From contig JAJYXQ010000030.1 of assembly GCA_021796385.1 (NCBI GenBank), forward strand, positions 60,607-124,606: DNA of 64,000 nucleotides. Reading direction: 5' to 3'. Below are positions 1-9,365 of the stretch, one piece after another. Every line of letters begins with the position of its first letter. Positions within the stretch are counted from its first letter, which is position 1. Position numbers and translations under genes: made by a program. The stretch is from Thermoplasmata archaeon. GTDB taxonomy: Archaea; Thermoplasmatota; Thermoplasmata; Lutacidiplasmatales; UBA184. The notes below the pieces were generated by a model. The model was given only the letters and a program-made list of their open reading frames with translations, ran no database searches and was not told the origin of the DNA.

Positions 1-107
1 AGGGTATCCTCCACAGCAGTAACGAAGTCGGAGGGGGGGACCCCGAATTCGAAGAAGTAGTCCATCAGGGGTGCATTACCCATATAGTTCCGCGTACTTG
101 ACCGAAC

Positions 108-3100
108 GTGCACCGGAGGCTTGGGAACCGCCTTGACCCACCGATTATCCTTCTTTGCATCGTGCTCACCGGCCTTGTGACAGGGTACCTCACCCCGTTC
201 GTCCAGTTCCCCTCGCTCGGTGTTATCGAACACTCCCCTTTGAGGGAGCGAGTGCGATCGACGGTCGGTAAAAGTTCGGCGCTAGTCGGAGGGGTAGTCA
301 ATTCTACGGTTTCCCTCCTCAATGGGTCGGTATGGCCAAAGAATCATCGGTTCCCGGAACTCATTGAACCGTATGCCGCGTCCTACGATCCAATCGGACA
401 GCGCCTCCTTCTCTCGGGGTATGAGTCTTCGAACATAGTATCCGTGAATGCGACTTCTGGCGCACTTCTTTCCGCCGTAGCATTAAGCGGCGGTGCCCCC
501 ACCATAACCGTAGACACGAATGCGAAGCGTGTATACGCTCCCGAAGCCTCGGCCAACGTTGTCGGAGTCTTGAATGCCTCGTCCCTTTCGCTTATGGTCA
601 ACCTCACCAATGTCGGATCGGGGCCATCCGCGATCTCAGTCGATCCCACGAATGGGGAGCTCTTCGTTACGGACAGCTCGGGGGGAATGGTGACCATCCT
701 AAACGGGTCCAACTACCAGAAGATCAAACAATTGGCCACGGGTCGGGACCCAGAGGAGGTCGTCTACGATCCGGTATCGAGGATGATGGTCGTTGCGAAC
801 GGAGGCTCGAACAATGTAACCCTCATCAATGCAACCACGAACCTGTTCACTCGAAGCACGACTGTCGGCTTGACACCACTCGGGATCTCGGTGGATCCTA
901 ATTCGGGATTCATCTATGTGAATGACGAGGTGTCGAACAATGTTTCTGTCTTGTCCGGAAACGGTACTCCCATAGGAAATCTAAATCTCGGCCCAGCTGG
1001 GACCTATCCAACGTTCTCCGTATTGGACTCCTCGCGCGAGCGTCTTTACGTCGCAGAAGGGGGAGGAAACCAGATCGGAGTGATCGATATCCTTTCCCTT
1101 TCTATCTTGGGCAATTTCTCCACGGGTTTTCAGCCAGAGGGAATTTCCTTCGATCCTGTAGCCCAATCGGTGGTGACGGCGAACAGCCTTTCAGACTCGT
1201 TGACCCTGCTGAATTTGACGGATAACGTAAGCCGTTCCGTACCCGTGGGAACGGCGCCCGATGCATTGACTGTGGACAACGCAACGGGGGAGGTCTTGAC
1301 AGCTGAGTCCACACAGAATGCATTGGGAGCCTTCTCCTCCCTATCGAACCCACCTCTTCGTTCCGTCGCTGTGGGTTCGAACCCCTCGGCGGTCGGTATC
1401 GATCCAACCCGGGGATTGGTCTATGTGGCCAACAACGCCTCGGGGAACGTGACCGTGCTCGATCCTACATTAGGTTCTCCCTTAACCAGCATCAATCTGG
1501 GGAATGGGGGCCCCGACGCCGTCGTCGTGGACCCGGACACGGGAAGAGCCTTTGTCGCCGAGTACGACTCGGACAATGTTAGTGTGATCTCCACGAGTAC
1601 CCTGAGATCCATTTCCTCGGTTTCTGTGGGCCTGCATCCCGTGGCCCTTAGCTGGAGCCCGGCTGACGGGCGGATCTACGTTGCAAACCAGGGTTCCGGC
1701 AACGTTTCTGTGCTTTCGGGAGCCAACGGCACCCTCCTGGCAACGGTCCCCGTCGGGGATGGGCCCAATGCAATGGCGTATGATCCCCTCGGTTCTATGG
1801 TCTATGTATCGGATCAGGGATCCCATCAGATAACCGCGATTGCCGCAGGTGCGAGTTCAGTGGTTTCCACTTGGAACGTATCCATGGGACTCTCGGCCCT
1901 ACAGGCCGACCCGGAGACGGGTGCACTTTATGCAACCTCCGCCCCGGGCAATGTCCTACTTGCCTACAATGTCAGTTCCAAGACCCTCATCGGATCCATA
2001 CCCGTGGGCTTGGCCCCGGAAGCGATCGGGTTTTCCTCCAACACGGACACCCTCGTGGTGGGCAACTACGGTTCGGGTACGCTCTCGATAGTGGTCCCAT
2101 TTCGCCTCCCCGTTCTCTCTCCTGTCACCTTCTACGAATCGGGTCTTCCCTCTACCGTTCCGTGGTCCGTTACTGTTGAGGGGACGCAGCGAACCACCAA
2201 CACCTCTTCCCTGACTTTTGAAGTCCTTAACGGGACCATACCCTTTCGTGTTGCAGCACCCCCTGGATTCACAGCCTTTCCAGGTTCTGGATCCATCATT
2301 GTGACAGGCACGCCTCGCACCCAACTGGTCACGTTCGCCCTAGTTTCTCCAGCGCAATTTACCCTTACGGTAACCCAAGTAGGTCTTCCCACCGGCATAC
2401 CATGGAGAATCAATATCTCCGGACATGTCGCCACATCTGCCGGAACGAATCTCAGTTTGCTTTTGTCAAATGGGTCGTATTCATTCAACGTTGGGGGTGG
2501 GACAGGGTTTACCGCCGTTCCGGCTTCAGGCGTTATACTTATTCAAGGAAGACCGGCATTCTTGAACCTGACCTTCACAAAGAATCAATCGCCACGACTA
2601 CCCAATTTCGCCGTCGTCTTCGTCGAAACAGGACTTCCCAGCGGATCAACTTGGTCCGTTCACTTCGGAAACGTAAGCATGTCTGGAACCAACACCTCCT
2701 TCACCTTTTTCGCCTCCAATGGAACGTACACATACCAAGTTACATCGTCGGATTCCACACCTACGCCAGATACCGGCTCGATCCGAGTGAACGGCGCCGG
2801 CGCAACTATCCATGTGACCTTTGCCACGCCCTCCAACAGTGTCTTGTTGACGCTCGCTGTGGTCGTGCCTGTGACCCTTGCCCTCCTAGGTGTTTGGGTC
2901 TTCCTACTTCGAAGGAGGGACCGGACGAACCAAGCGCAAAGGGGTGGTACGACGGGGCGTAATGGCGATGTGCAATCTCCGGGGGACGTAGGATCCGCGG
3001 AAGAGCTGAGCCCTCCGATAGACCCGTTGCCCACTTCTGACTCTCACGCTTCTTTACCAGAAAAGTTGACCATGTCAGGCGACTATGGCCCCCCAAGGGT

Positions 3101-3293
3101 TCGCCAAGACGATGGCACCTTTGGATCTGTTTCCGATGGATCAGGCTTAGACGAACCTGACGAACCACAGTCGTTACCCTCAGAGAGAGCGTGCTCTAGC
3201 TGCGGAACCTTACTTGTCGAAGAGCGATGTCGTGAGTGTGGCTATTCTGCATCCGGTGAGACTAACGGGTTAGGGAGCGGGGGGTCATTTTGA
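108..3293 (+). CDS. Large surface protein: signal/TM segment, YVTN-type beta-propeller repeats, three GLP-x-W modules, C-terminal TM, cytoplasmic zinc ribbon
   Basis: Repeated GxxPxxVxVDPxxGxxYVxNxxSxNVSV units; FYESGLPSTVPWSVTVEG / VTQVGLPTGIPWRINISG / FVETGLPSGSTWSVHFG repeats; TM VLLTLAVVVPVTLALLGVWVFLLRRR; tail CSSCGTLLVEERCRECGYS. GTG start about 25 nt after TATA-like catatag. Confidence 0.85.
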   Translation: MHRRLGNRLDPPIILLCIVLTGLVTGYLTPFVQFPSLGVIEHSPLRERVRSTVGKSSALVGGVVNSTVSLLNGSVWPKNHRFPELIEPYAASYDPIGQRLLLSGYESSNIVSVNATSGALLSAVALSGGAPTITVDTNAKRVYAPEASANVVGVLNASSLSLMVNLTNVGSGPSAISVDPTNGELFVTDSSGGMVTILNGSNYQKIKQLATGRDPEEVVYDPVSRMMVVANGGSNNVTLINATTNLFTRSTTVGLTPLGISVDPNSGFIYVNDEVSNNVSVLSGNGTPIGNLNLGPAGTYPTFSVLDSSRERLYVAEGGGNQIGVIDILSLSILGNFSTGFQPEGISFDPVAQSVVTANSLSDSLTLLNLTDNVSRSVPVGTAPDALTVDNATGEVLTAESTQNALGAFSSLSNPPLRSVAVGSNPSAVGIDPTRGLVYVANNASGNVTVLDPTLGSPLTSINLGNGGPDAVVVDPDTGRAFVAEYDSDNVSVISTSTLRSISSVSVGLHPVALSWSPADGRIYVANQGSGNVSVLSGANGTLLATVPVGDGPNAMAYDPLGSMVYVSDQGSHQITAIAAGASSVVSTWNVSMGLSALQADPETGALYATSAPGNVLLAYNVSSKTLIGSIPVGLAPEAIGFSSNTDTLVVGNYGSGTLSIVVPFRLPVLSPVTFYESGLPSTVPWSVTVEGTQRTTNTSSLTFEVLNGTIPFRVAAPPGFTAFPGSGSIIVTGTPRTQLVTFALVSPAQFTLTVTQVGLPTGIPWRINISGHVATSAGTNLSLLLSNGSYSFNVGGGTGFTAVPASGVILIQGRPAFLNLTFTKNQSPRLPNFAVVFVETGLPSGSTWSVHFGNVSMSGTNTSFTFFASNGTYTYQVTSSDSTPTPDTGSIRVNGAGATIHVTFATPSNSVLLTLAVVVPVTLALLGVWVFLLRRRDRTNQAQRGGTTGRNGDVQSPGDVGSAEELSPPIDPLPTSDSHASLPEKLTMSGDYGPPRVRQDDGTFGSVSDGSGLDEPDEPQSLPSERACSSCGTLLVEERCRECGYSASGETNGLGSGGSF

Positions 3294-3748
3294 GCACCTA
3301 CCCACTAGTACCCGTCCGAACGTCCCGAAATCCCCTGCCCTCGGTGATCCTCGATGCAAATATCCTGATCCTAGCTGTCGAGACCCGGTTCCCACTGGAC
3401 ACTGAGATCGCCCGGATCCTGGGTCAGGTGGACGTACTGGTGCCCAGCAGCGTGTCCAGAGAGCTCAAACGACTCGAACGGAAAGGACTAAAGTCCGCCC
3501 GGGCGGCCATTCGCTTCGCGGCGCGTTATCGGATTTTCGACACCGATCTCGATGGAGATGCTGCCATGGAGACCCTCGGGCGAGAGCTGGATGGGTGGGT
3601 GGTCACCTTGGACCGGGAACTGAGAAGCCGACTGGAAGAGCATTCTGTTGGCGTTCTCTTTCCTTGTGGCCAGCAGCGTCTGTGCGCCTCCCGGGAACCT
3701 ATCCCGACCCGACGAGGTGACGGATCGAAACCTCGGTCCGACCCTTAA
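3290..3748 (+). CDS. PIN-domain protein (Fcf1/VapC-like putative ribonuclease)
   Basis: VILDANILILAVETRFPLDTEI...LVPSSVSRELKRL...GWVVTLDRELRSRL, typical PIN acidic motifs; TTGA start/stop overlap with upstream gene. Confidence 0.75.
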   Translation: MSTYPLVPVRTSRNPLPSVILDANILILAVETRFPLDTEIARILGQVDVLVPSSVSRELKRLERKGLKSARAAIRFAARYRIFDTDLDGDAAMETLGRELDGWVVTLDRELRSRLEEHSVGVLFPCGQQRLCASREPIPTRRGDGSKPRSDP

Positions 3749-4370
3749 GCAGTCCCTCGAGTCCTGAAATGTGGGCATCACCCACCACGGCCGCCACCTT
3801 GGAGAACTGAACCGAGAGCGCCTCGAGACGTTGCGCCATGTGAAGGTTCCGTTCGTCGATCAGAACCCTCGCAACGCTGGGGAATTGTTCTCGCATTGCC
3901 TGGACGTAGCTTTCTCGATCCTGCGTATACTGGGCAAGCCCTTTCTGGACCACCTGGCTTGGCGTAACGAGGGCGATCACGCTCGAAAGCATCAATCCAA
4001 CTCGCTCCTTGACCGAGAGCGAGTTCATGAGACGAGGGGCCACTTGACGGATCGGGTCATCCACGAGGAACAGCGGCACGCTCATCTCCTGCGCAGTGGA
4101 GTAGGCGATCAGCATCTCGGAACCCGGGACGTCCCCAAGGTCGGCGGCCAGTCGGTCCTGAACTGAAGACCAGACGCGAAGAAGCATGGGAGCGCCGCTC
4201 TTTCGGACCGGGGGACGCCCAGCCGCCCGGTCCTTTTCCCGATCGACCAGGGCTTGGAATCGGTCCGGATCAAGTTCAACGGCCACTGCTGTCGGTGCGA
4301 AGTCTTGAAGGACCTTCTTCAGAGCCTCTCGCAGGTCGATTACATGGGCTACTCCTACGAGCAAGATCAT
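3699..4370 (-). CDS. TraB/GumN-family protein
   Basis: MILLVGVAHVIDLREALKKVLQDFAPTAVAVELDPDRFQAL ... AAVVGDAHISGLEGLL, characteristic N- and C-terminal TraB motifs. Confidence 0.8.
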   Translation of the reverse strand: MILLVGVAHVIDLREALKKVLQDFAPTAVAVELDPDRFQALVDREKDRAAGRPPVRKSGAPMLLRVWSSVQDRLAADLGDVPGSEMLIAYSTAQEMSVPLFLVDDPIRQVAPRLMNSLSVKERVGLMLSSVIALVTPSQVVQKGLAQYTQDRESYVQAMREQFPSVARVLIDERNLHMAQRLEALSVQFSKVAAVVGDAHISGLEGLLKGRTEVSIRHLVGSG

Positions 4371-4855
4371 TGCCTTGCCCGTTCCTGCCCACGACGGAAC
4401 TCGGGGAACCTATGGTCCAAGACTGTGAAAAGCCCCCCCGAAAGAAGCCCGACCAACGGGGCCGCCAAGAGCAGCACAAAGATGGGTCCACTGCCCACCG
4501 TTGCGGTCACCGTGGCATTGCCTGAGGTGAACGTGTAGCTCACGGAAAAAATCGCTCCGAGGAGAAGAACGATGCCTATCTTGGAGATTGAGCTGACAAT
4601 CTTGAGGGGACCATAGGCCGATGTCGGCCGTGATACCCAAACGAGGATCGTCAAGACTGAGACAAGGGCGCCCAAGGAGAATATCACCCAGGGATTGAAT
4701 CCGAGGGAAAGCCCCTGGGTGGATTTGTAGAGAACGATCGCCGTCGGTATCACACCGAAAAGTACCAGAAGTAGAGCGGCGCCAAGGATCGCTCGCCAAG
4801 GATGTTCCTTGAGCTGAGCTGCGGTCGAACCGGCCGCTTGGTCAGAGACCCTCAT
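4367..4855 (-). CDS. Small polytopic membrane protein
   Basis: Several hydrophobic segments; 4-nt overlaps with both neighbours on the same strand. Confidence 0.6.
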   Translation of the reverse strand: MRVSDQAAGSTAAQLKEHPWRAILGAALLLVLFGVIPTAIVLYKSTQGLSLGFNPWVIFSLGALVSVLTILVWVSRPTSAYGPLKIVSSISKIGIVLLLGAIFSVSYTFTSGNATVTATVGSGPIFVLLLAAPLVGLLSGGLFTVLDHRFPEFRRGQERARQ

Positions 4856-5649
4856 GGAACTACCACCGAGGGAAGCTCGAGGGACAAGAGAAGACCACTA
4901 TAATGGACTTGGAGCTTCCCGCCATGGAAATCGCATCCGCTCCTCAAGGTGAGGTCGGTCGATCCGGAAAAGGCCTGCCCCTGGGCGACAGGAAACGGGG
5001 TGGAGATCTTGCCGCCTCCACAGTTCGAACCATTGACGGAGAGAACTCCCAAGTCGAAGGTGCCGTATTCGGGGACGGGGAACCAGTTCTGGTATGACAT
5101 GCTGATGGGGAGCGAGACCGAACCGTTCGCCTCCTGCGTTGCCACCCCAAAGGCGTACTGAGGCTGGACAAAGGGAGCACCCCAAGGATAGTCCTCGTGG
5201 AGTTGCAGGGCAACCGGGAACAGTCCGGCGTATGTAGCATTCACCCAAGCTTGGACGACGAGGGTTGCGTTCGTCGTGATGAGCAGTCCGGCTGCGGGCG
5301 AGCTCAGATCGGCTAGGACCTCAATGGGCACTTGAGATGTCGAACGTGCCCCCAACACGGTCGTATTAGAGGACCCGTAGGCAACAAGGGTTCCATTTGA
5401 GGTGAGGAGGTGGAGATTCACACGGAATCCCTGCAAAGAATAGATCCCGGGGTTCGAGATGGTCGTGACCGCCGAGATAACCATCTCATTGGGGCCCGCA
5501 CTGCGACTGGAGGTGGGAAGCGTTCCCTCGTAGGTGATCTGACCAGCTGAGACTGCAATAGACGCCACGAATCCCAACAGGCCGAATCCCAAGATGATGG
5601 CCGTCCATCCTGAGATTCTGGCGGCCCGGTAGAGCTTACGCGGCTTCAT
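4852..5649 (-). CDS. Membrane-anchored secreted protein of unknown function
   Basis: N-terminal TM (SGWTAIILGFGLLGFVASIAVSA) and beta-rich extracellular region with NxT/S sequons; start trimmed to MKPRKLYRAARISG. Confidence 0.6.
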   Translation of the reverse strand: MKPRKLYRAARISGWTAIILGFGLLGFVASIAVSAGQITYEGTLPTSSRSAGPNEMVISAVTTISNPGIYSLQGFRVNLHLLTSNGTLVAYGSSNTTVLGARSTSQVPIEVLADLSSPAAGLLITTNATLVVQAWVNATYAGLFPVALQLHEDYPWGAPFVQPQYAFGVATQEANGSVSLPISMSYQNWFPVPEYGTFDLGVLSVNGSNCGGGKISTPFPVAQGQAFSGSTDLTLRSGCDFHGGKLQVHYSGLLLSLELPSVVVP

Positions 5650-5690
5650 GGCGAGCGCACGGGTTTTCCAAAACGAGCGTTCTCGGGACT

Positions 5691-6146
5691 TTAGGACTTC
5701 TTGGTCCCCGTCTCCCAGATGTACCACGTTCCACGAGCGCTGCCCATCAGGGTTCCATTCTCATCGGTCAGTGTCCCGTCGCAAAACGCCACATGATGAC
5801 CCCGGCGGGAGACCACGCCCTTGGCGATCAACTCTTGTCCTAGTCGGGCCGAGCGGATGAATTCGACATAGATGCTCGTGGTCGCCGTCACCTCGTCTAC
5901 ATGCAGGGTCGTGACGACCGCACCACCCATCGCAGTGTCCAGTGCTGTAGCATAGACTCCGCCATGAACTACGTTATTGATGTTGAGGTGATGCTCTTCG
6001 ACCTTGCCCCGGACCGTGCATTGTCCAACCTTGGTTCCTGCCATGTCGATCTCGAATCCGATCGTATTGTGAAAGCCGAGACTCCGGATCCAGCCTTCAG
6101 GAACTCGTTTGGGTCTAGGCTCAGTGTCGATTCTCTGCCGCTCCAT
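5691..6146 (-). CDS. PaaI-like hotdog-fold thioesterase
   Basis: VVHGGVYATALDTAMGGAVVTTL ... TSIYVEFIRSARLGQELIAKGVVSRRGHHVAFCDGTLTDENG matches the PaaI/4HBT pattern. Confidence 0.8.
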   Translation of the reverse strand: MERQRIDTEPRPKRVPEGWIRSLGFHNTIGFEIDMAGTKVGQCTVRGKVEEHHLNINNVVHGGVYATALDTAMGGAVVTTLHVDEVTATTSIYVEFIRSARLGQELIAKGVVSRRGHHVAFCDGTLTDENGTLMGSARGTWYIWETGTKKS

Positions 6147-6320
6147 GGCACGAGAGATTCGCGGGGCTAACTTAAGCTAATCGTTGCTGACCGGACGCCG
6201 AACCAGACGTCACAAGGCTCGCCGAGGTTCAGTAAGTACCCTTGGAAATGAGCCACTGGCCCGTTCTGCGAGGACGACGAGAGATAGTCGAACTCGATTG
6301 GGAAGCGCCCTCTCAACCTC

Positions 6321-6328
6321 TTTATATA
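6321..6328 (+). promoter_or_regulatory. TATA box of thi operon
   Basis: tttatata about 25-30 nt upstream of the 5' edge of the TPP aptamer. Confidence 0.65.
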
Positions 6329-6349
6329 CCACACCATCATCGAAACCGT

Positions 6350-6435
6350 CAGCTAGGGGAGCTACGCGCTGAGAGGACGAGGTACCCCTCGTCGACCCTT
6401 GGAACCTGACCCGGATAATGCCGGCGCAGGGAACG
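6350..6435 (+). promoter_or_regulatory. TPP riboswitch (THI element)
   Basis: aggggagc...gCTGAGAgg-[acgaggtacccctcgt hairpin]-cgACCCTTgGAACCTGAcccGGATAATGCCggcgcAGGGAAc matches the THI-box consensus, with a P3a-type extra hairpin. Confidence 0.95.
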
Positions 6436-6483
6436 CAACCGAAGTCCGCTTGCTCCGCGGTTCCCTTGGCGAACAAGGAACCG

Positions 6484-7659
6484 ATGGAAGCGCAAGCGCA
6501 CCCATACGAGACGAAAGACGGTGAATCAGTCTGCCCGAAGGCTCCACCCCATCGTTCCCGCGTGCCATTATGGGTGATCTTCGTCGCCGGAGTCCTCGTG
6601 GTCGCGGGTGCGTATGGTGTTTACAACTATGAACAGTCGGGACCTAGGTGTCCCACGTCGAACACAATCGTGGTTGACGTGTACGATAGTTTCATGGGCT
6701 CGGGAAACAACCCGAACGCCTCACGAGCCACCGTCTTCAATGGCTTCGAGAAAGCCACGGGAAGCTGTCTGACCGTGAACTACCTACAAACGGATGTCGC
6801 CAACGTCATTGCGAGCTCTCCCAGTTCTCAACTCCCAGACGTGGCCATTGGCCTCACTGAAGTAACGGCCGAGCAATTGGGGATCGAAGGTCTGCTCGTC
6901 CCTTATGCCCCGCCCGGGCTTGCAAGCGTTAACTCTTCGCTCGTCAACGAGATAAGTCCGGAACACTTCGCCACCCCGTACGAATGGCAGTACCTTGGAG
7001 TCGATTACCTCAGGACCATCGACAACAGTTCCGGCCACGCATTCTCCAAGGGAGATGTTTTTCAACCCTTGCTTTCGAATACTTCTCTTGCCAAAGGGTT
7101 CCTCTATGAAAATCCGACCACGGATCCGGTAGGGAAGGAGTTCCTTCTGTGGCAATACCAGTTCTACACCAGCGTGCTTCATCAGAATTGGACCTCATTT
7201 TGGAAGGTGGCGAACCCCAATCTTCCGACACCGGTAACGGATTGGTCCACGGGAATTGGGGAGTTTGGGACCGGTTACCCACTCTTCGTCAGCTTCGGTA
7301 CCGATCCCGCTTACTTCGCAACATATCCCAACAACATATCGATGAACACATCGTTCTCACTCTACGACGGAGTCGACTACGCGTGGGAGACCATCTACGG
7401 AGCGGCCATTGTGAAGGGTGGCGTACACAATCTGGCCCTCGATGAGAAGTTTGTCAACTGGCTTCTCTCTCCCACTGTGCAAGGTCTCATCCCATTGAAT
7501 GAGTGGATGTATCCTGCCAACCAGACCATTCCCCTCCCTCCGGTGTTCTCGGTGAATCCCTCGGTCGACCATGTCGTACCGCTGAACAGTTTTACCACCC
7601 CGCGAGCAATCGCAGCGAACCTCACAGGCCTTCTTGTCACCTGGCAGAGCCTAGCCTAA
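6484..7659 (+). CDS. thiB: Thiamine-type ABC transporter substrate-binding protein (ThiB-like), TM anchored
   Basis: Downstream of TPP riboswitch; ThiB-like NTIVVDVYDSF...FEKATG...LPDVAIGLTEVTAEQLGIEGLLVPY; N-terminal TM. Start moved from 6418 to 6484 because 6418 lies inside the riboswitch. Confidence 0.8.
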   Translation: MEAQAHPYETKDGESVCPKAPPHRSRVPLWVIFVAGVLVVAGAYGVYNYEQSGPRCPTSNTIVVDVYDSFMGSGNNPNASRATVFNGFEKATGSCLTVNYLQTDVANVIASSPSSQLPDVAIGLTEVTAEQLGIEGLLVPYAPPGLASVNSSLVNEISPEHFATPYEWQYLGVDYLRTIDNSSGHAFSKGDVFQPLLSNTSLAKGFLYENPTTDPVGKEFLLWQYQFYTSVLHQNWTSFWKVANPNLPTPVTDWSTGIGEFGTGYPLFVSFGTDPAYFATYPNNISMNTSFSLYDGVDYAWETIYGAAIVKGGVHNLALDEKFVNWLLSPTVQGLIPLNEWMYPANQTIPLPPVFSVNPSVDHVVPLNSFTTPRAIAANLTGLLVTWQSLA

Positions 7660-7691
7660 ACTGTGGCGGGGGAAGGGGATCGAGTGGCCGG

Positions 7692-9365
7692 ATGAGTCCC
7701 GTGCGTCCCAATCGGACGTGGACTGCGCTCTCCATGGCCCCTCTTTTCACGTTCCTTTTCCTCTTTTCCTTGTTACCACTCTTGGTGGTGGTGGACTATT
7801 CCGCCACCCACTTGGGAGGTTTCGCCGGGGTATGGGAACTCCTATGGGGAAGTCGCCTACCAGCAACCGTAGCACGAAGGGCTCTTTGGAACTCCTTCGA
7901 ACAGGGCACCTTGAGCGCGGGATTCGCCATCCTATGGGGGTTACCCGTAGGGGCCTTTCTGGCGTTGCACCCCTCACAGACCCGGCAGAAGATCCGCGGG
8001 ATGCTGATGCTCCCGTTCTTGCTGCCGTCTCTCGTCATGATCTTCGGCACCTTCACCTTGTTCGGCGCCGGAGGAGTGATAGGCTCGGTGATCCCGTCCG
8101 TGCGCTTTCTATCGGAGGGATTGGCCGGCATCGTCTTCATCAACGTCATGTTTAACGGGCCGTTGGTTGCGCTCTATACGGCGACTGCACTCGATGGAGT
8201 GCCGCGTCACCTCGAGGAGTCCGCTCGGGTACTCGGGGCATCACGATTTCAGGTATTCACTACCGTTTGGCTACGACCGGTCATCGCGGGGGCCTCTCTC
8301 GGGGGACTTCTGACGTTCATCCTATCGTTCCTTAGCTTTGCCCCCCCGCTCCTTGTAGGGGGGCCCTCGTACTACACGTTGGAGGATTGGATCTACTCGC
8401 TGGATAGGAATTTCGGTCTTCAGGGACCCTCCCTGGCCGCGGGATTGGCCGTGTGGGCATTGGTCTTGCTGTCCCTCCCGATCGTGGCCTACCTCTGGCT
8501 ACTTCGGGGTTCGAATGCCCTGGGCTCAAGGGAATCAAGAGAGAACTCCCTCCAGAGTCGGAACCACCGTCCAACCCTTGCTTCGAAGATGCTTGCGATG
8601 CTGGCCTGGGCCCTGATCGGCATGGAAGTCATGCTCATGGCCTCCGTGTTCATCCTCTCCTTCACCCAACCAGACGGAACGAAAGGTTGGCAAAACTGGG
8701 CGACACTCAGCTCGAACCAGATAGGATCTATAGTGCAAGCCCCCCTGTTGGAGGTTCTCTTCAACACCGTCTTCTTCGCATTGGTCGCTGCCGCGATCGT
8801 CTTCTGTATTTGCCTACCCCTCTTTATCCCGAACAGTTCATTTCCGAGGACTTGGGAACTCTTGACATTTCTCCCACTGCTCCTTTCGCCAGTGATTCTG
8901 GCTTTGGGATTGGAACTTGCGTGGGGGGGCATTCTCGGCACTCCGGCGTTGGTTTGGCTTTTGATCGTCTTCAGCCAAGTGAACATCGGTTTGCCGTTCT
9001 CCTTGCAGGGGATGGGACTTTCATTCCGACATCAGTCCACTGATTTAACGGCCAGCGCCCGGTGCCTTGGCGCCTCTCCACTTAGGGCTTTTGCGGATGT
9101 AAAACTCCCCTTGGGCCGGACGGGTGTGCGCTCCGCGGTACTCCTGACATTGGCAATCGGCCTTGGGGAGTTCGCAGCGACCAACTTCCTTTACGTCCCC
9201 CGCTACACTACCCTTACTGTCGAGATGTATGTTCTCCAAGAGACCCGACACCTGGGGGCCTCCTTCGCCGCAGCCGCACTCCTGGCCCTTCTCAGTACCG
9301 CCCTCTTCATCATCTATTCCCTTTCTCAAGAAAGAAAGACGATCCTCTTGGAGATGGACCGATGA
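7692..9365 (+). CDS. thiP: Thiamine-type ABC transporter permease (duplicated permease domain)
   Basis: Two permease halves with EAA-like loops (ESARVLGASRFQVFTTVWLRPVIAG; ASARCLGASPLRAFADVKLPL); between SBP and ATPase genes. Confidence 0.8.
   Translation: MSPVRPNRTWTALSMAPLFTFLFLFSLLPLLVVVDYSATHLGGFAGVWELLWGSRLPATVARRALWNSFEQGTLSAGFAILWGLPVGAFLALHPSQTRQKIRGMLMLPFLLPSLVMIFGTFTLFGAGGVIGSVIPSVRFLSEGLAGIVFINVMFNGPLVALYTATALDGVPRHLEESARVLGASRFQVFTTVWLRPVIAGASLGGLLTFILSFLSFAPPLLVGGPSYYTLEDWIYSLDRNFGLQGPSLAAGLAVWALVLLSLPIVAYLWLLRGSNALGSRESRENSLQSRNHRPTLASKMLAMLAWALIGMEVMLMASVFILSFTQPDGTKGWQNWATLSSNQIGSIVQAPLLEVLFNTVFFALVAAAIVFCICLPLFIPNSSFPRTWELLTFLPLLLSPVILALGLELAWGGILGTPALVWLLIVFSQVNIGLPFSLQGMGLSFRHQSTDLTASARCLGASPLRAFADVKLPLGRTGVRSAVLLTLAIGLGEFAATNFLYVPRYTTLTVEMYVLQETRHLGASFAAAALLALLSTALFIIYSLSQERKTILLEMDR

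Noticed and set aside
1375-1395. tRNA T-loop-like gggttcgaaccc
   Set aside because: Lies inside the beta-propeller coding repeats; no cloverleaf around it.
6418-6483. N-terminal extension of the ThiB-like protein
   Set aside because: Would initiate within the conserved TPP aptamer; ATG 6484 fits better.
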